Source: Shewanella sp. 10N.286.48.A6 (GTDB lineage Bacteria > Pseudomonadota > Gammaproteobacteria > Enterobacterales > Shewanellaceae). From it: a DNA stretch of 64,000 bases. Each line of letters begins with the position of its first letter. The first letter of the stretch is position 1. Made by a program: the position numbers and the translations under genes. Below the pieces are notes generated by a model. That model had not been told where the DNA came from, ran no database searches, and saw only the letters and a list, made by a program, of their open reading frames with translations. Of this stretch, positions 1 to 7,572 are shown piece by piece. The stretch covers positions 129,565 to 193,564 of the forward strand of contig NZ_MCVI01000001.1 in assembly GCF_002873135.1 (NCBI RefSeq), given 5' to 3'.

Positions 1-174
1 ATTGATATATTAGATAACTCAAACTTTACCCCACTAGCCCCCCCTAGCACTTGTCCTAACAAACACAAAGCCAACGGCCGCGGCTTATGGATAATGCATC
101 AATGGATGGATCAGGTGCAGCAACAGGCAACGGTATTAGGCACTCACTTGAGATTAAGTATAAACTTGGGCTAA
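1..174 (+). CDS. C-terminal fragment of an RsbW-like serine kinase/anti-sigma ATPase domain
   Basis: The first frame is open from base 1 to a TAA at 172-174 and gives the last 57 residues of a protein cut by the window edge. It contains GRGLWIMHQWMDQV followed by THLRLSINLG. This matches the final G2 box, helix and strand of HATPase_c_2 (RsbW/SpoIIAB) domains. In this family the domain phosphorylates a serine of a STAS partner, and a STAS gene lies about 1 kb downstream. In Pseudomonas HsbR a similar domain ends a receiver-PP2C-kinase protein, while Vibrio SypE carries one at its N-terminus. Which architecture applies here cannot be seen. The family call rests on a short stretch. Confidence 0.62.
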   Translation: MDILDNSNFTPLAPPSTCPNKHKANGRGLWIMHQWMDQVQQQATVLGTHLRLSINLG

Positions 175-300
175 TGCTTTGGGCGGAATGTAAACCAATA
201 GCGACACAACTTTTATAAGCATTAGCGATAACAACATAGTTAATCCAGCTTTGCATGGCTAAGGATGCCAATTCGCCGATTTCAACTTACTGAATAATGT

Positions 301-639
301 TCAGTCCATTCGGGTAATAAAGGTTTGCTCGTCATCCACAAAAGCCACAAAGCCGCCGTGATAGATAAATACCCGACCACGCCCCTCAACTATGCAGGCA
401 AGTTGTGGGTTCAAATCTTCTTCGTTATCCTGACGTTGAAAAGTGCCAGTATCTGTGATTACGCCGCTGAGTGCAGGCAAATATCCATAAGTGCGCTTGG
501 CTTGATCAATCAGGTTCAATTCGCTGGCGGTTGAGAAGCAAAAGGGGATCGCACCAGCTTCTTCAATAAATAAAGTTTTAAGTTCTTCAAAAGCTGTAAT
601 CACCAGCCAGTCGATGCCGTTAACATGATGGATAAACAT
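301..639 (-). CDS. Small hypothetical protein, 112 aa
   Basis: I do not recognise this protein. It has no signal peptide or membrane segment. It is mildly acidic and carries patches such as GRGRVFIYHGGFVAFVDD near the C-terminus that look like paired beta strands. The start codon is preceded by a weak GAG about ten bases upstream. It is divergent from the STAS gene and lies between the ATPase fragment and the polysaccharide operon, so a link with either is possible but unproven. It is kept as a likely gene because of its globular composition and length. Confidence 0.55.
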   Translation of the reverse strand: MFIHHVNGIDWLVITAFEELKTLFIEEAGAIPFCFSTASELNLIDQAKRTYGYLPALSGVITDTGTFQRQDNEEDLNPQLACIVEGRGRVFIYHGGFVAFVDDEQTFITRMD

Positions 640-881
640 AGATTTTCTCGGTTATTCTAATGCGGATATTTTATCACTACTAGGAAAGAACCTAGTAGAT
701 ATTTAGTTGCTAAAGTTATGTCCAGACATTCATAAACCAACTTGAAATACGTCTTTGCCCAAATACAAGTTAGCAAACACTCTATATCAAACAATCCATA
801 TCAAACCAAAGCCGTTTTATCGAAAATTCATATTATCTGTACTTAGGCTGACCCTTCCCTGCAATATAAACTAAATCAATA

Positions 882-894
882 CTGCGAATTGCAA
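882..894. promoter_or_regulatory. Weaker copy of the TTGCA-N3-TGCAA palindrome
   Basis: The sequence is CTGCGAATTGCAA. The right half-site TGCAA is exact, and the left half CTGCG differs from TTGCA at two positions. Its centre is 44 bases (about four helical turns) upstream of the perfect copy at 926-938, which fits two activator dimers on one face of the helix. Function is inferred only. Confidence 0.4.
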
Positions 895-925
895 ATACTA
901 GGTCGTGAAGTTGTAATCAGTGCTT

Positions 926-938
926 TTGCATTCTGCAA
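926..938. promoter_or_regulatory. Perfect TTGCA-N3-TGCAA palindrome, candidate activator site
   Basis: TTGCATTCTGCAA is a perfect 5+5 inverted repeat with a three-base centre. It lies about 105 bases upstream of the -24 element of the STAS operon, a usual distance for a sigma-54 enhancer-binding protein. A second perfect palindrome of this form precedes the flippase unit. Confidence 0.5.
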
Positions 939-1040
939 CGACATAGTTTTAAACCGCAATTAAAGCTTAGCAATAAGCAACACACAGCCAGACGACAGCA
1001 AAACAAAACCTCAAACCACTGATTAATAACAACTAAATAA

Positions 1041-1058
1041 TTGGCACGCATCCTGCTA
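1041..1058 (+). promoter_or_regulatory. Sigma-54 (-24/-12) promoter for the STAS-wza-wzc-wzy operon
   Basis: TTGGCACGCATCCTGCTA carries the invariant GG at 1043-1044 and GC at 1055-1056 with the required ten bases between. It matches TGGCACG-N4-TTGCW at all but one fixed base. It lies about 120 bases ahead of the STAS start codon. Vibrio syp operons are also sigma-54 dependent, which supports the assignment. Confidence 0.7.
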
Positions 1059-1176
1059 ACTATAGATTAAGCAGAGGATAAATGATTAATCCACCCATTC
1101 AATTTTAGACGTCATTTATCTCATCACGATTTAGTTAATCAAAGTTAGCGCATCAATAGATGTTTAGGAGCAGGTT

Positions 1177-1572
1177 ATGAAATTTGAAATCAAAGTAGCC
1201 CAACATGCAAGTGTAGTAACATTACCTATCAGAATGTTTATGGCTCATACCCCAACTTACCGAGCGGCACTGGTTGATTATATTGATAGAGGCCATACCC
1301 GCTTAGTTATCGACATGCAGCATTTAGAGTACATCGATTCAAGTGGCTTATCTGTGCTTATCTCCGCCCGTAATCAAGCGCTTAATTATCAAGGCAACAT
1401 CGTATTACTGTCACCTAGTCCTGCGGTACGTTCATTAATTGAATTAACGCGCCTACACCATATTTTTGAGATTTTTGAAACTGAGGCGTTAGCGTTAGAT
1501 TTTTTGCGTCATAGCAGCATTGCTGAACCCTCTGACTTTGATGAACAAATCATCTCAGAGTTAGCAAGCTAA
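1177..1572 (+). CDS. STAS-domain protein, SypA-like anti-sigma factor antagonist
   Basis: This 131-residue protein is a single STAS domain. Residues 43-65 form the core beta strand and helix, with the signature D54-S55-S56-G57-L58. In Bacillus SpoIIAA and Vibrio SypA the serine at this site is phosphorylated by an RsbW-type kinase, which switches partner binding. SypA is also modified at Ser56. A good AGGAG lies just ahead of the ATG. It is the first gene of a polysaccharide export operon, as sypA is in Vibrio, and the tail of a possible kinase lies upstream on the same strand. I infer a cytoplasmic phospho-switch controlling polysaccharide production. The C-terminal 20 residues are acidic and extend past the domain. 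Confidence 0.85.
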   Translation: MKFEIKVAQHASVVTLPIRMFMAHTPTYRAALVDYIDRGHTRLVIDMQHLEYIDSSGLSVLISARNQALNYQGNIVLLSPSPAVRSLIELTRLHHIFEIFETEALALDFLRHSSIAEPSDFDEQIISELAS

Positions 1573-1611
1573 GCAGGAACCACTAGATCACGGACGTAAA
1601 GGGGAACAGAA

Positions 1612-2820
1612 ATGAACATATTCAAATCACTACTTTCTATCGCTATTATCGCAGGCTTAACCGCTTGCGTGACCCCTATGCAACCAGCTGAGCAAGATGT
1701 TTGTGATTTAGAGCAGCAACTCACTAGCTGCCATTACTTTGGCCAAAAAACGCCTTATAACAGAAAGGTCAGCGCTGTGACCTCAAACCATACGACTTTC
1801 CCTACTGCGCCAATTTTCGGTAATAAGTCGATGGTGGTTGATACCCAGCAAGCGTTGTCATTATCTGTAGGGGATAAAATTTCGGTAAAAATACTCAATG
1901 GTGATGAATTTAGTAAAGATGTGGAAGTAGATGCCGACGGCAATATCTATCTGCCTTATTTACCGCCAATTTCAGTTACAGGACTGACTCTTAATCAATT
2001 AAACAATCAAATCAGAAACATATTAATCGATGAAAATCTGATGTTGGCCCATGCGGTGCGTATCAGTATATTACCTATTAGCTGGGCACCTATTGAAATC
2101 ACCACCTCTGGCGCAGTATTTGAGCCAGGTCAGCACATGATCAACAAAAAACTCCCCATTGAACTTAAAGATGATGGCAGTAACTTTGCTGGTGACCAAG
2201 CCATTCAGCGTAATGTAGCCGCCGCGGTGAAGTCTTCTGGTGGGGTGCGCCCAGATGCTGATATTTCAGCAATTAAGGTCATCCGTAATGGTCAGGTTTT
2301 CAATATGGATTTACGTGGTATGCTAACGGGAGAGAAAGTACCAAACATGACTTTAATGGCTGGCGATCATGTACATGTTCCTTCGACGCATTCATTTAAT
2401 GATCAATTAGCCAGACCTTCTCAGTTGACAACACCAGGGATCAGGGTATTTATGTCAAACTTAACGCAACCTGCAAGTTCAAATAGTCAGTCAGCAGTAG
2501 ACCGTGAAGCAACACGCTTTCCTTACGGCACCCGCTTGCTAAATGGCGCCATTGCGGCCAACTGTGTCGGTGGTGCCCAAACCACCAATGCCAGTCGTTA
2601 CGTTATCCTAGTGACTAAAAATCCATTATCTAATCAAATAGATATTGTCGAACGCTCAATTGATGGCTTAATTCAAACGGCCTGGAATAATGAATCAAAC
2701 CCAGTATTACTCCCCGGTGATGGACTTGCCTGTTATGACTCTCGCGTAACTAATATCCGTGAAATAGCCAGAACAGTAACTGAATTGGTCGTGCCAACAA
2801 CCCTTATCGGATGGTTGTAA
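1612..2820 (+). CDS. Wza-like outer-membrane polysaccharide export lipoprotein (SypC-like)
   Basis: This 402-residue protein starts with a lipoprotein signal ending in LTAC, so Cys19 should be lipidated. Residues 85-140 match the Poly_export domain (SVGDKISVKILNGDEF, then DADGNIYLPYL). A soluble ligand-binding beta-grasp (SLBB) type region follows around 150-250. Wza-family proteins form the outer-membrane exit channel for capsule or exopolysaccharide. It is longer than many Wza homologues of about 380 residues, and the last 130 residues are less typical. It sits 39 bases after the STAS gene and 10 before the co-polymerase, so these genes are probably co-transcribed. Confidence 0.85.
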   Translation: MNIFKSLLSIAIIAGLTACVTPMQPAEQDVCDLEQQLTSCHYFGQKTPYNRKVSAVTSNHTTFPTAPIFGNKSMVVDTQQALSLSVGDKISVKILNGDEFSKDVEVDADGNIYLPYLPPISVTGLTLNQLNNQIRNILIDENLMLAHAVRISILPISWAPIEITTSGAVFEPGQHMINKKLPIELKDDGSNFAGDQAIQRNVAAAVKSSGGVRPDADISAIKVIRNGQVFNMDLRGMLTGEKVPNMTLMAGDHVHVPSTHSFNDQLARPSQLTTPGIRVFMSNLTQPASSNSQSAVDREATRFPYGTRLLNGAIAANCVGGAQTTNASRYVILVTKNPLSNQIDIVERSIDGLIQTAWNNESNPVLLPGDGLACYDSRVTNIREIARTVTELVVPTTLIGWL

Positions 2821-2830
2821 GGAGACAATA

Positions 2831-4402
2831 ATGAGCCAAGGAAACTGCAAAAGCGGCAAAGGCGAACAGAGCCAGAAACAAGCAGACTCTGGGGTAGGGG
2901 CGCACACAAGCTCCAGTGCTGATACTGACGTTAAGCTTGAAAATGAAACCCAAAGCGCACAAAACACTGACATCGAAACAGAGCAAGATTACGCCAGCTT
3001 TTCAGAACTTGCCTATTTATATTGGATTAAACGCGCCACATTAGAAGGCAGCCACTTAACCCCTAAAGCCCGTAAACGCCTGTACATCAAAACAGCCTTG
3101 ATATCACTGCTCATTGTCTGGCTGTTGGTGGCTGTTTTTATCGCGCTAACCCCCACCAAATACGAAAGTAAATGGGTGGTCATATTACCTGGGGTCGCAG
3201 CGGGGTCTTCCCTAAGCCTTGACAGCCTTGGTCAAGCAAGTAGCTCCAATAGCTCGCCTTATATGAGCTCGGCCATTGATCCAAGAGAGAATTTTAAAGC
3301 GATTTCCATGAGCAGCTTGCTGATGCAAACCGCTGCGTTTTATTTAAAAGTGCCTAGCAATGAAATACCAAAACCCAAACTTAAACTCCCCAGTCAAACG
3401 GGCTTAATGGAGTTTAGTATTAATGGCGCATCGCCAGAGCAAGCTCAAAAACGTGGCTGGGCTATGTATCGTTCTTTACAAGACATTCTTGATGATCTGC
3501 GTTTTGATGAAAATAGCCTGCGCGAGCGAGGTATTCAACGTAGCCTGAAAAGCTATAACGCCCGAGTAAAGCAAACACAAAAGCAATTACTGGATTTTCA
3601 ATCTGAGCGAGGCCTAATAACCCTTGATCAGTTTAAAGAGTTAGCCATCACCATTGAGCGCTTACGCCATAGTAAAGTGACCCTTTCAGCGTCACTGCAA
3701 GGTTTAAATGCCAGCTATGAACTCTATGAAAAACACCTTGGCATTAATGACTCACAAGCTGCGATTTTACTCAAACTCAACAATGATAAGCTGTTTCAGC
3801 AGTTACTTGAAAAACACAACACCGCCAATACCACTTACATTGAAAATGCTGGGCGCTTGGGTCGTCGTCACCCGACATTAGTCACCCTAAAAGCAGAGTT
3901 AGACAGTATCTTCGATAGTATGAAGCAGCGCTTTAATACCATTATTGGATTTCAAGATGAGAAAATTTTAATGATGCTAACGGTGGATGATGTTGATGGC
4001 CGCGCAGTGATGATGCAAGAGTTCATTACCATAGCCTCAAAACGACAAGCGACGCAATCAGAAGTAGATTCACTGATCGCGCAAATTGATCAGTGGGAGC
4101 TACGCTTGCAGCACAGTAACGATGATGCCGCCAAGCTTGCAGATTTACAACGTGAACACCAGTTAGCCACTACGGTATTAACCTCTGCGATGGCAAAATT
4201 GGATGTGGGTAAATCAGATATCTACTCGGCTTACCCCATGTTGCAATTATTTTCGCCGCCGAGTTTAGCTCATTCTCCCAATAAATTAGCCAGCATACTA
4301 ATTATCTTTGGTGGGTTAAGCGCTTCTTTCATGTTACTGCTAGGGTTGAGCATTTTATGGATCCGCAAACCATTGTTGCGCAAAATGTTGACGAAAAAAT
4401 AA
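2831..4402 (+). CDS. Wzc/Wzz-type polysaccharide co-polymerase without a kinase domain
   Basis: The 523-residue protein has a polar, Ser- and acid-rich cytoplasmic N-terminus of about 60 residues and a first membrane helix at about 88-107. A long periplasmic region with coiled-coil segments (about 220-300 and 390-460) follows, then a second membrane helix near 490-512. This is the layout of chain-length determinant proteins of the GNVR/Wzz group. It ends a few residues after the second helix, so the bacterial tyrosine kinase domain of full Wzc, with its Walker A motif and Tyr tail, is absent. The role should be control of polymer length and coupling of the Wzy polymerase to the Wza channel. 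Its end overlaps the next gene by 46 bases. Confidence 0.82.
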   Translation: MSQGNCKSGKGEQSQKQADSGVGAHTSSSADTDVKLENETQSAQNTDIETEQDYASFSELAYLYWIKRATLEGSHLTPKARKRLYIKTALISLLIVWLLVAVFIALTPTKYESKWVVILPGVAAGSSLSLDSLGQASSSNSSPYMSSAIDPRENFKAISMSSLLMQTAAFYLKVPSNEIPKPKLKLPSQTGLMEFSINGASPEQAQKRGWAMYRSLQDILDDLRFDENSLRERGIQRSLKSYNARVKQTQKQLLDFQSERGLITLDQFKELAITIERLRHSKVTLSASLQGLNASYELYEKHLGINDSQAAILLKLNNDKLFQQLLEKHNTANTTYIENAGRLGRRHPTLVTLKAELDSIFDSMKQRFNTIIGFQDEKILMMLTVDDVDGRAVMMQEFITIASKRQATQSEVDSLIAQIDQWELRLQHSNDDAAKLADLQREHQLATTVLTSAMAKLDVGKSDIYSAYPMLQLFSPPSLAHSPNKLASILIIFGGLSASFMLLLGLSILWIRKPLLRKMLTKK

Positions 4403-5637
4403 TATACAACAGCATTGTTTATAGTTATTTATTTTGGCTGTTTGGTGCTTTATATGTCATTGCACCTGTGATTGCATGGGTGCTATTTGCACGCTTACTT
4501 TATAAAAAAATTTCAGGTCAGCAAACATATAGAATTAGCATCAGCCATTATGTATGGGTGTTTGGCATGTTGTTCATGCTTATTGCCTTAGTGGTCGGCC
4601 ACCTCGATTTTGGCTTAGGTATTGGCAAATTAATTAAATCATCTATTGGCTGGGCCAAAGGCTGGGCCTTACTGGCAATATTTCCGCTTATTGGCTGCTT
4701 ATCTATTCGGCCTGAAATTATTTATCGCGCCTGCTGCAGAGTCTGCAAACATACTATTTTGCTGTTCCCGCTGTTTTTAATTGCTTGGAAAGTTGGCTTG
4801 CCCAGCACCTTATATGTGTCGCCACTGAGCATTATTGGTGGCCCAGGGCCTGAGTTTTTCAGCGTCAGTTTATATGAAATCGACCCTGGCAGCGGCGTTC
4901 CCCGCTGGCGTCTGTTTACCCCATGGGCACCGGCATTAGGCATGCTAGGTAACTTATATTTTATTTTTGCCGTACAAGAAAAGGATTCACGTTGGAAAAA
5001 GTGGGGCATTGCAGGCAGTTTACTGATGGTATTAATGTCGCAATCCCGTCTTGGCTTGGTGTGTTATTTCGCCTTAATCGGCTTTTTCACCCTATTTAAA
5101 CTTGTGCGCTCACCTTTACTGTACTTTTTACTTAGCCCGTTAATGTTACTTATTGGGGTTGTCGGTGAAGCCACTATCAACAAAATACAAATCAGTATTG
5201 CCGCCATAAAAGCTGCCCGCGCCGATTCAACTCGCGTTCGTCAAGCTTTGGCTGATATTGCCGTTGAAAGGTGGATGAATGAAGCGGTGATCTTTGGCCA
5301 TGGTATCGTTGAGCGAGGGCCGCACATGGTGGAATACATGCCCATAGGCTCGCATCATACTTGGTATGGATTATTGTTTGTTAAAGGCGTTGTCGGCGCT
5401 GTAGCGTTAGCAATTCCGATGTTAGTCACCTTCTTGATATTATTGATCCGATTATTTAGTCAGCCTATGGCCAGAGTCGGCATGGCAATTTTACTGATGT
5501 TAAGTTTATATACCTTCGGCGAGAATTTAGAAATTCTAGCCTATTTATTTTGGCCGGGATTAATTGTATTAGGTATGACGCTGCGAGCTGAAGAGCCTGA
5601 AGCCGTACTCAAAAAAGCCGCTGCCTTGAAGGACTAA
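4357..5637 (+). CDS. Wzy/O-antigen ligase-like polysaccharide polymerase (SypL-like)
   Basis: This is an integral membrane protein of 426 residues with roughly ten to twelve hydrophobic segments. A stretch SQSRLGLVCYFALIGFF near the middle, and SHHTWYGLLFVKGVVG near residue 330, resemble the conserved loop and helix of Wzy_C proteins. These proteins polymerise or ligate lipid-linked repeat units on the periplasmic face. In a Wzx/Wzy locus a polymerase role is more likely than LPS ligation. The ATG at 4357 lies inside the preceding gene in another frame, suggesting translational coupling. A later start after 4402 cannot be excluded, but no better ribosome site was seen. Confidence 0.78.
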   Translation: MDPQTIVAQNVDEKIIYNSIVYSYLFWLFGALYVIAPVIAWVLFARLLYKKISGQQTYRISISHYVWVFGMLFMLIALVVGHLDFGLGIGKLIKSSIGWAKGWALLAIFPLIGCLSIRPEIIYRACCRVCKHTILLFPLFLIAWKVGLPSTLYVSPLSIIGGPGPEFFSVSLYEIDPGSGVPRWRLFTPWAPALGMLGNLYFIFAVQEKDSRWKKWGIAGSLLMVLMSQSRLGLVCYFALIGFFTLFKLVRSPLLYFLLSPLMLLIGVVGEATINKIQISIAAIKAARADSTRVRQALADIAVERWMNEAVIFGHGIVERGPHMVEYMPIGSHHTWYGLLFVKGVVGAVALAIPMLVTFLILLIRLFSQPMARVGMAILLMLSLYTFGENLEILAYLFWPGLIVLGMTLRAEEPEAVLKKAAALKD

Positions 5638-5642
5638 TCATT

Positions 5643-5673
5643 GTGTTTTGTTACCTAAGTGGTAACAAAACAC
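5643..5673. terminator. 13-bp perfect stem-loop at the end of the first polysaccharide operon
   Basis: GTGTTTTGTTACC and its exact complement flank the five-base loop TAAGT, six bases after the wzy-like stop codon. There is no long U-run beyond the stem on either strand, so it may be a weak two-way terminator between convergent genes or an mRNA 3' end structure. Confidence 0.55.
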
Positions 5674-5702
5674 TGTCATCACAGCGGCTATGGCTTACGC
5701 CA

Positions 5703-6359
5703 TTAAATAATTTTTATCACTTGATCAAATGCAAGACGCGACTTAGGTAAGCTGGCATTGTAATCTTCATCACTATGATGGTAACCGATAGCTAAACCAA
5801 CATAGCATTCATAACCATCTAATTCTTCGGCAAAAATATCACCGATAAGTTTACTATCAACCCCTTCCATTGTGGTCGAGTCGATACCTAAACGGGCTAA
5901 AGTATGCAAGGTGTTACCCAGTGCAAGATAAGCTTGAGAGCGTGTCCACGCCTCGTTATTGCCCTGTGCATCGGTATTTAATTCAGCAAAAGAGTAACCA
6001 CCAAAAGCTTGCTCGCGATTTTCAGGTTTTGTGCGACCATCTTCAATGCCCTTATCAACCACTTTGGCATAATCGTCACGGGTATAGTGAGGGTTATGGG
6101 CAAATAAAATAATATGAGAACAGGCTTTAGCATGGGGCTGATTGAACTGATATTTATTGGCGAAAGTGTCGTGCATTCTTTGTTTTGCTGCATCACTTTC
6201 AAGCACAATAAACTTCCAAGGCTGTGAATTAATTGAAGATGCTGAAAGTCGCATCGCCTCACAGATCACCGCTAAATCTTCTTTTGAAACACGCTTTGAA
6301 GGATCATAACGCTTTGCTGTATAGCGATTGTTTAAGTCTTCAATAATTGGATGTGTCAT
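5703..6359 (-). CDS. NfsB-type oxygen-insensitive NAD(P)H nitroreductase
   Basis: The protein is FMN-dependent nitroreductase in type, about 218 residues against 217 for E. coli NfsB. Family landmarks are RYTAKRYDPSKRVSKED at the start, SASSINSQPWKFIVLES near residue 45, the GNTLHTLARLGIDSTTMEG region, and the ending LPKSRLAFDQV. The family reduces nitro compounds and quinones with NAD(P)H in the cytosol. I chose the ATG at 6359 because GGAG precedes it and the family begins there. An upstream in-frame ATG at 6380 is possible. The gene runs against the polysaccharide operons on both sides and has no evident part in polymer synthesis. Confidence 0.85.
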   Translation of the reverse strand: MTHPIIEDLNNRYTAKRYDPSKRVSKEDLAVICEAMRLSASSINSQPWKFIVLESDAAKQRMHDTFANKYQFNQPHAKACSHIILFAHNPHYTRDDYAKVVDKGIEDGRTKPENREQAFGGYSFAELNTDAQGNNEAWTRSQAYLALGNTLHTLARLGIDSTTMEGVDSKLIGDIFAEELDGYECYVGLAIGYHHSDEDYNASLPKSRLAFDQVIKII

Positions 6360-6830
6360 ATTTACTGTCTCCACTTTCATTAATATTCCCGGCTTTCATC
6401 CACGGGAAATGCAACTGCCGAATGCCATAAGTTATAAAGTATTCAATAAAATCATTACTTTGCTTAGCTAAGCTAAATAAACTCAAAACAAATGCTTATT
6501 TAATAAGTTACTTTTAACTTTTTATGTAAAAAACTATTATTAATTAAGCACTTTATATGGTTATAAGCTTATTTAACCCCGCCATAGCAAACAGAATTAA
6601 AATAACTTCCTAACGACATAAGAACGTTGATAATAGTCGCTAGGTCCCTATGCTTAAAGGGGCTAATAGTTGTTACATTATCAACAATTTTTTGGTAATA
6701 GATGATTAAACCCCATAGCATGCACAGCTATCACCCCTCTTTAAGCGCTAACCGCTAAAGTGACGCAGAAGTCAGCCCTTGATAAGAGCTGATAAAAATG
6801 GATAACACTCACATAGATAATGGCAGCTGG
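6360..6830. other. AT-rich intergenic region, 471 bases
   Basis: There is no convincing open frame. The region should contain the nitroreductase promoter on the right of that gene and the 3' end of the small lipoprotein transcript. A spaced inverted repeat (TTGATAAT near 6629 and ATTATCAA near 6680) precedes a run of T on the plus strand. The spacing is long, so I do not call it a terminator. Confidence 0.4.
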
Positions 6831-7208
6831 TTACTGAGATAACTTCTGCTGCACATACGCGCACCAAGCCTTAGAGTGTCGATTTGGCACATCAGTGTCG
6901 CCCCTTACACCTAACTTAAATTCAATCACCGACTGCCATTCATCTGAGCCTAAGTCAGGCCCATGACCTTGACCATCGCCTGAAATCAGTTGTTGATCTA
7001 CTTGCTTAAACCAAGCTTGAGTACACAAGCTACTTTCAACTGCTGCAGTTGATTGCGCACTTGATTGCGCACTTGATTGCATAGCCGATTGCTCAGTTTG
7101 CTGCTTTGGCACATCTTGGCTACAGCCTGATAAAGTTAATCCAGCTAACAAGGCTAAGCTCGCTGGCAGCAAACCCATGCTCATCAATAAAGAGGTCGAT
7201 TTGTTCAT
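6831..7208 (-). CDS. Small putative lipoprotein of unknown function
   Basis: This 125-residue protein has a lipoprotein signal ending in LSGC, and AGGA ahead of its ATG. A low-complexity linker rich in Gln, Ser and Ala (about residues 33-60) precedes a compact C-terminal part with three Cys/Trp landmarks (CTQAWF, DEWQSVIEF, AWCAYVQQKL). Two cysteines there could form a disulfide in the periplasm. The linker is coded partly by tandem 12-base repeats at 7051-7080. I do not recognise the family. It lies divergent from the flippase operon and may or may not belong to the polysaccharide system. Confidence 0.65.
   Translation of the reverse strand: MNKSTSLLMSMGLLPASLALLAGLTLSGCSQDVPKQQTEQSAMQSSAQSSAQSTAAVESSLCTQAWFKQVDQQLISGDGQGHGPDLGSDEWQSVIEFKLGVRGDTDVPNRHSKAWCAYVQQKLSQ
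7051..7080. repeat. 12-base tandem repeat inside the small lipoprotein gene
   Basis: GATTGCGCACTT occurs twice in full (7051-7062 and 7063-7074), followed by a half unit. On the coding strand it gives repeats of Ser-Ala-Gln-Ser in the linker. The reading frame is kept because the unit is a multiple of three. Confidence 0.75.
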
Positions 7209-7327
7209 TTGTCCATCCTGTTAGTTTTGCCTTTCACTCACTTGCCAATACACGCTGGCACCACTATTAGCTAGAGTGAATAGCTAAAGTGAATAGCTAA
7301 ATCAATCCTAAACGGGTTAACGCCATA

Positions 7328-7360
7328 CATCAAAGCAAACCAATGAAAAGCGCTTTGATG
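7328..7360. repeat. 9-bp perfect inverted repeat
   Basis: CATCAAAGC and GCTTTGATG are separated by 15 bases, just upstream of the palindrome at 7376. It could be a protein-binding site or a hairpin. There is no U-run to suggest a terminator. Confidence 0.4.
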
Positions 7361-7375
7361 CTCTCAGTTAAAGTA

Positions 7376-7388
7376 TTGCAAACTGCAA
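7376..7388. promoter_or_regulatory. Perfect TTGCA-N3-TGCAA palindrome, candidate activator site
   Basis: TTGCAAACTGCAA has the same arms as the site at 926-938 with a different three-base centre, which argues that the arms are what is conserved. It lies about 87 bases upstream of the -24 element at 7475-7476. Confidence 0.5.
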
Positions 7389-7472
7389 CGGCCCTATCTC
7401 AATTTGCTAAAACACCTCAGCAGCACTTACCCCATAAAATAAGAAAACCCAATTAAAACATACATATAAAAG

Positions 7473-7490
7473 TTGGCACGATAAGTGTAA
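7473..7490 (+). promoter_or_regulatory. Sigma-54-like promoter for the flippase-GT2 unit (imperfect -12)
   Basis: TTGGCACGATAAGTGTAA has a full -24 block identical to that of the STAS operon (TTGGCACG). At the expected -12 position it reads GT in place of the usual GC. The ten-base spacing is kept. The promoter may be weak or the call may be wrong. The identical -24 block and the palindrome upstream support it. Confidence 0.45.
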
Positions 7491-7572
7491 CTCCCCTTGT
7501 AAGCAGTCAGCTAGTCCTAATTTGAATTTGCAAACAAGATCAAATTAGCTAACAAGATCAAGGGTACAAATA

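Larger units (their letters stand above)
640..1176. other. Intergenic regulatory region ahead of the exopolysaccharide operon
   Basis: This 537-base AT-rich gap has no credible open frame. It holds one full and one weaker copy of the TTGCA-N3-TGCAA palindrome (926-938 and 882-894, centres 44 bases apart) and a sigma-54 type promoter at 1041-1058. The order of upstream sites followed by -24/-12 is typical of enhancer-dependent promoters. Confidence 0.6.
7209..7572. other. Divergent regulatory region ahead of the flippase unit
   Basis: This 364-base gap contains no credible gene. It holds a short tandem repeat (AGTGAATAGCTAA, about 7275-7299) and a 9-bp inverted repeat (7328-7336 with 7352-7360). 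A perfect TTGCA-N3-TGCAA palindrome (7376-7388) and a sigma-54-like element (7473-7490) follow. The order palindrome then promoter repeats that seen ahead of the STAS gene. Confidence 0.55.

Noticed and set aside
171-225. 9-bp inverted repeat (CTAATGCTT with AAGCATTAG) after the ATPase fragment
   Set aside because: The arms are 37 bases apart with no U-run, so it is too weak to call a terminator or operator.
56-271. Open frame of 71 codons on the minus strand
   Set aside because: It is antisense to the ATPase-like fragment at 1-174, which has clear family motifs; this frame has none and no ribosome site.
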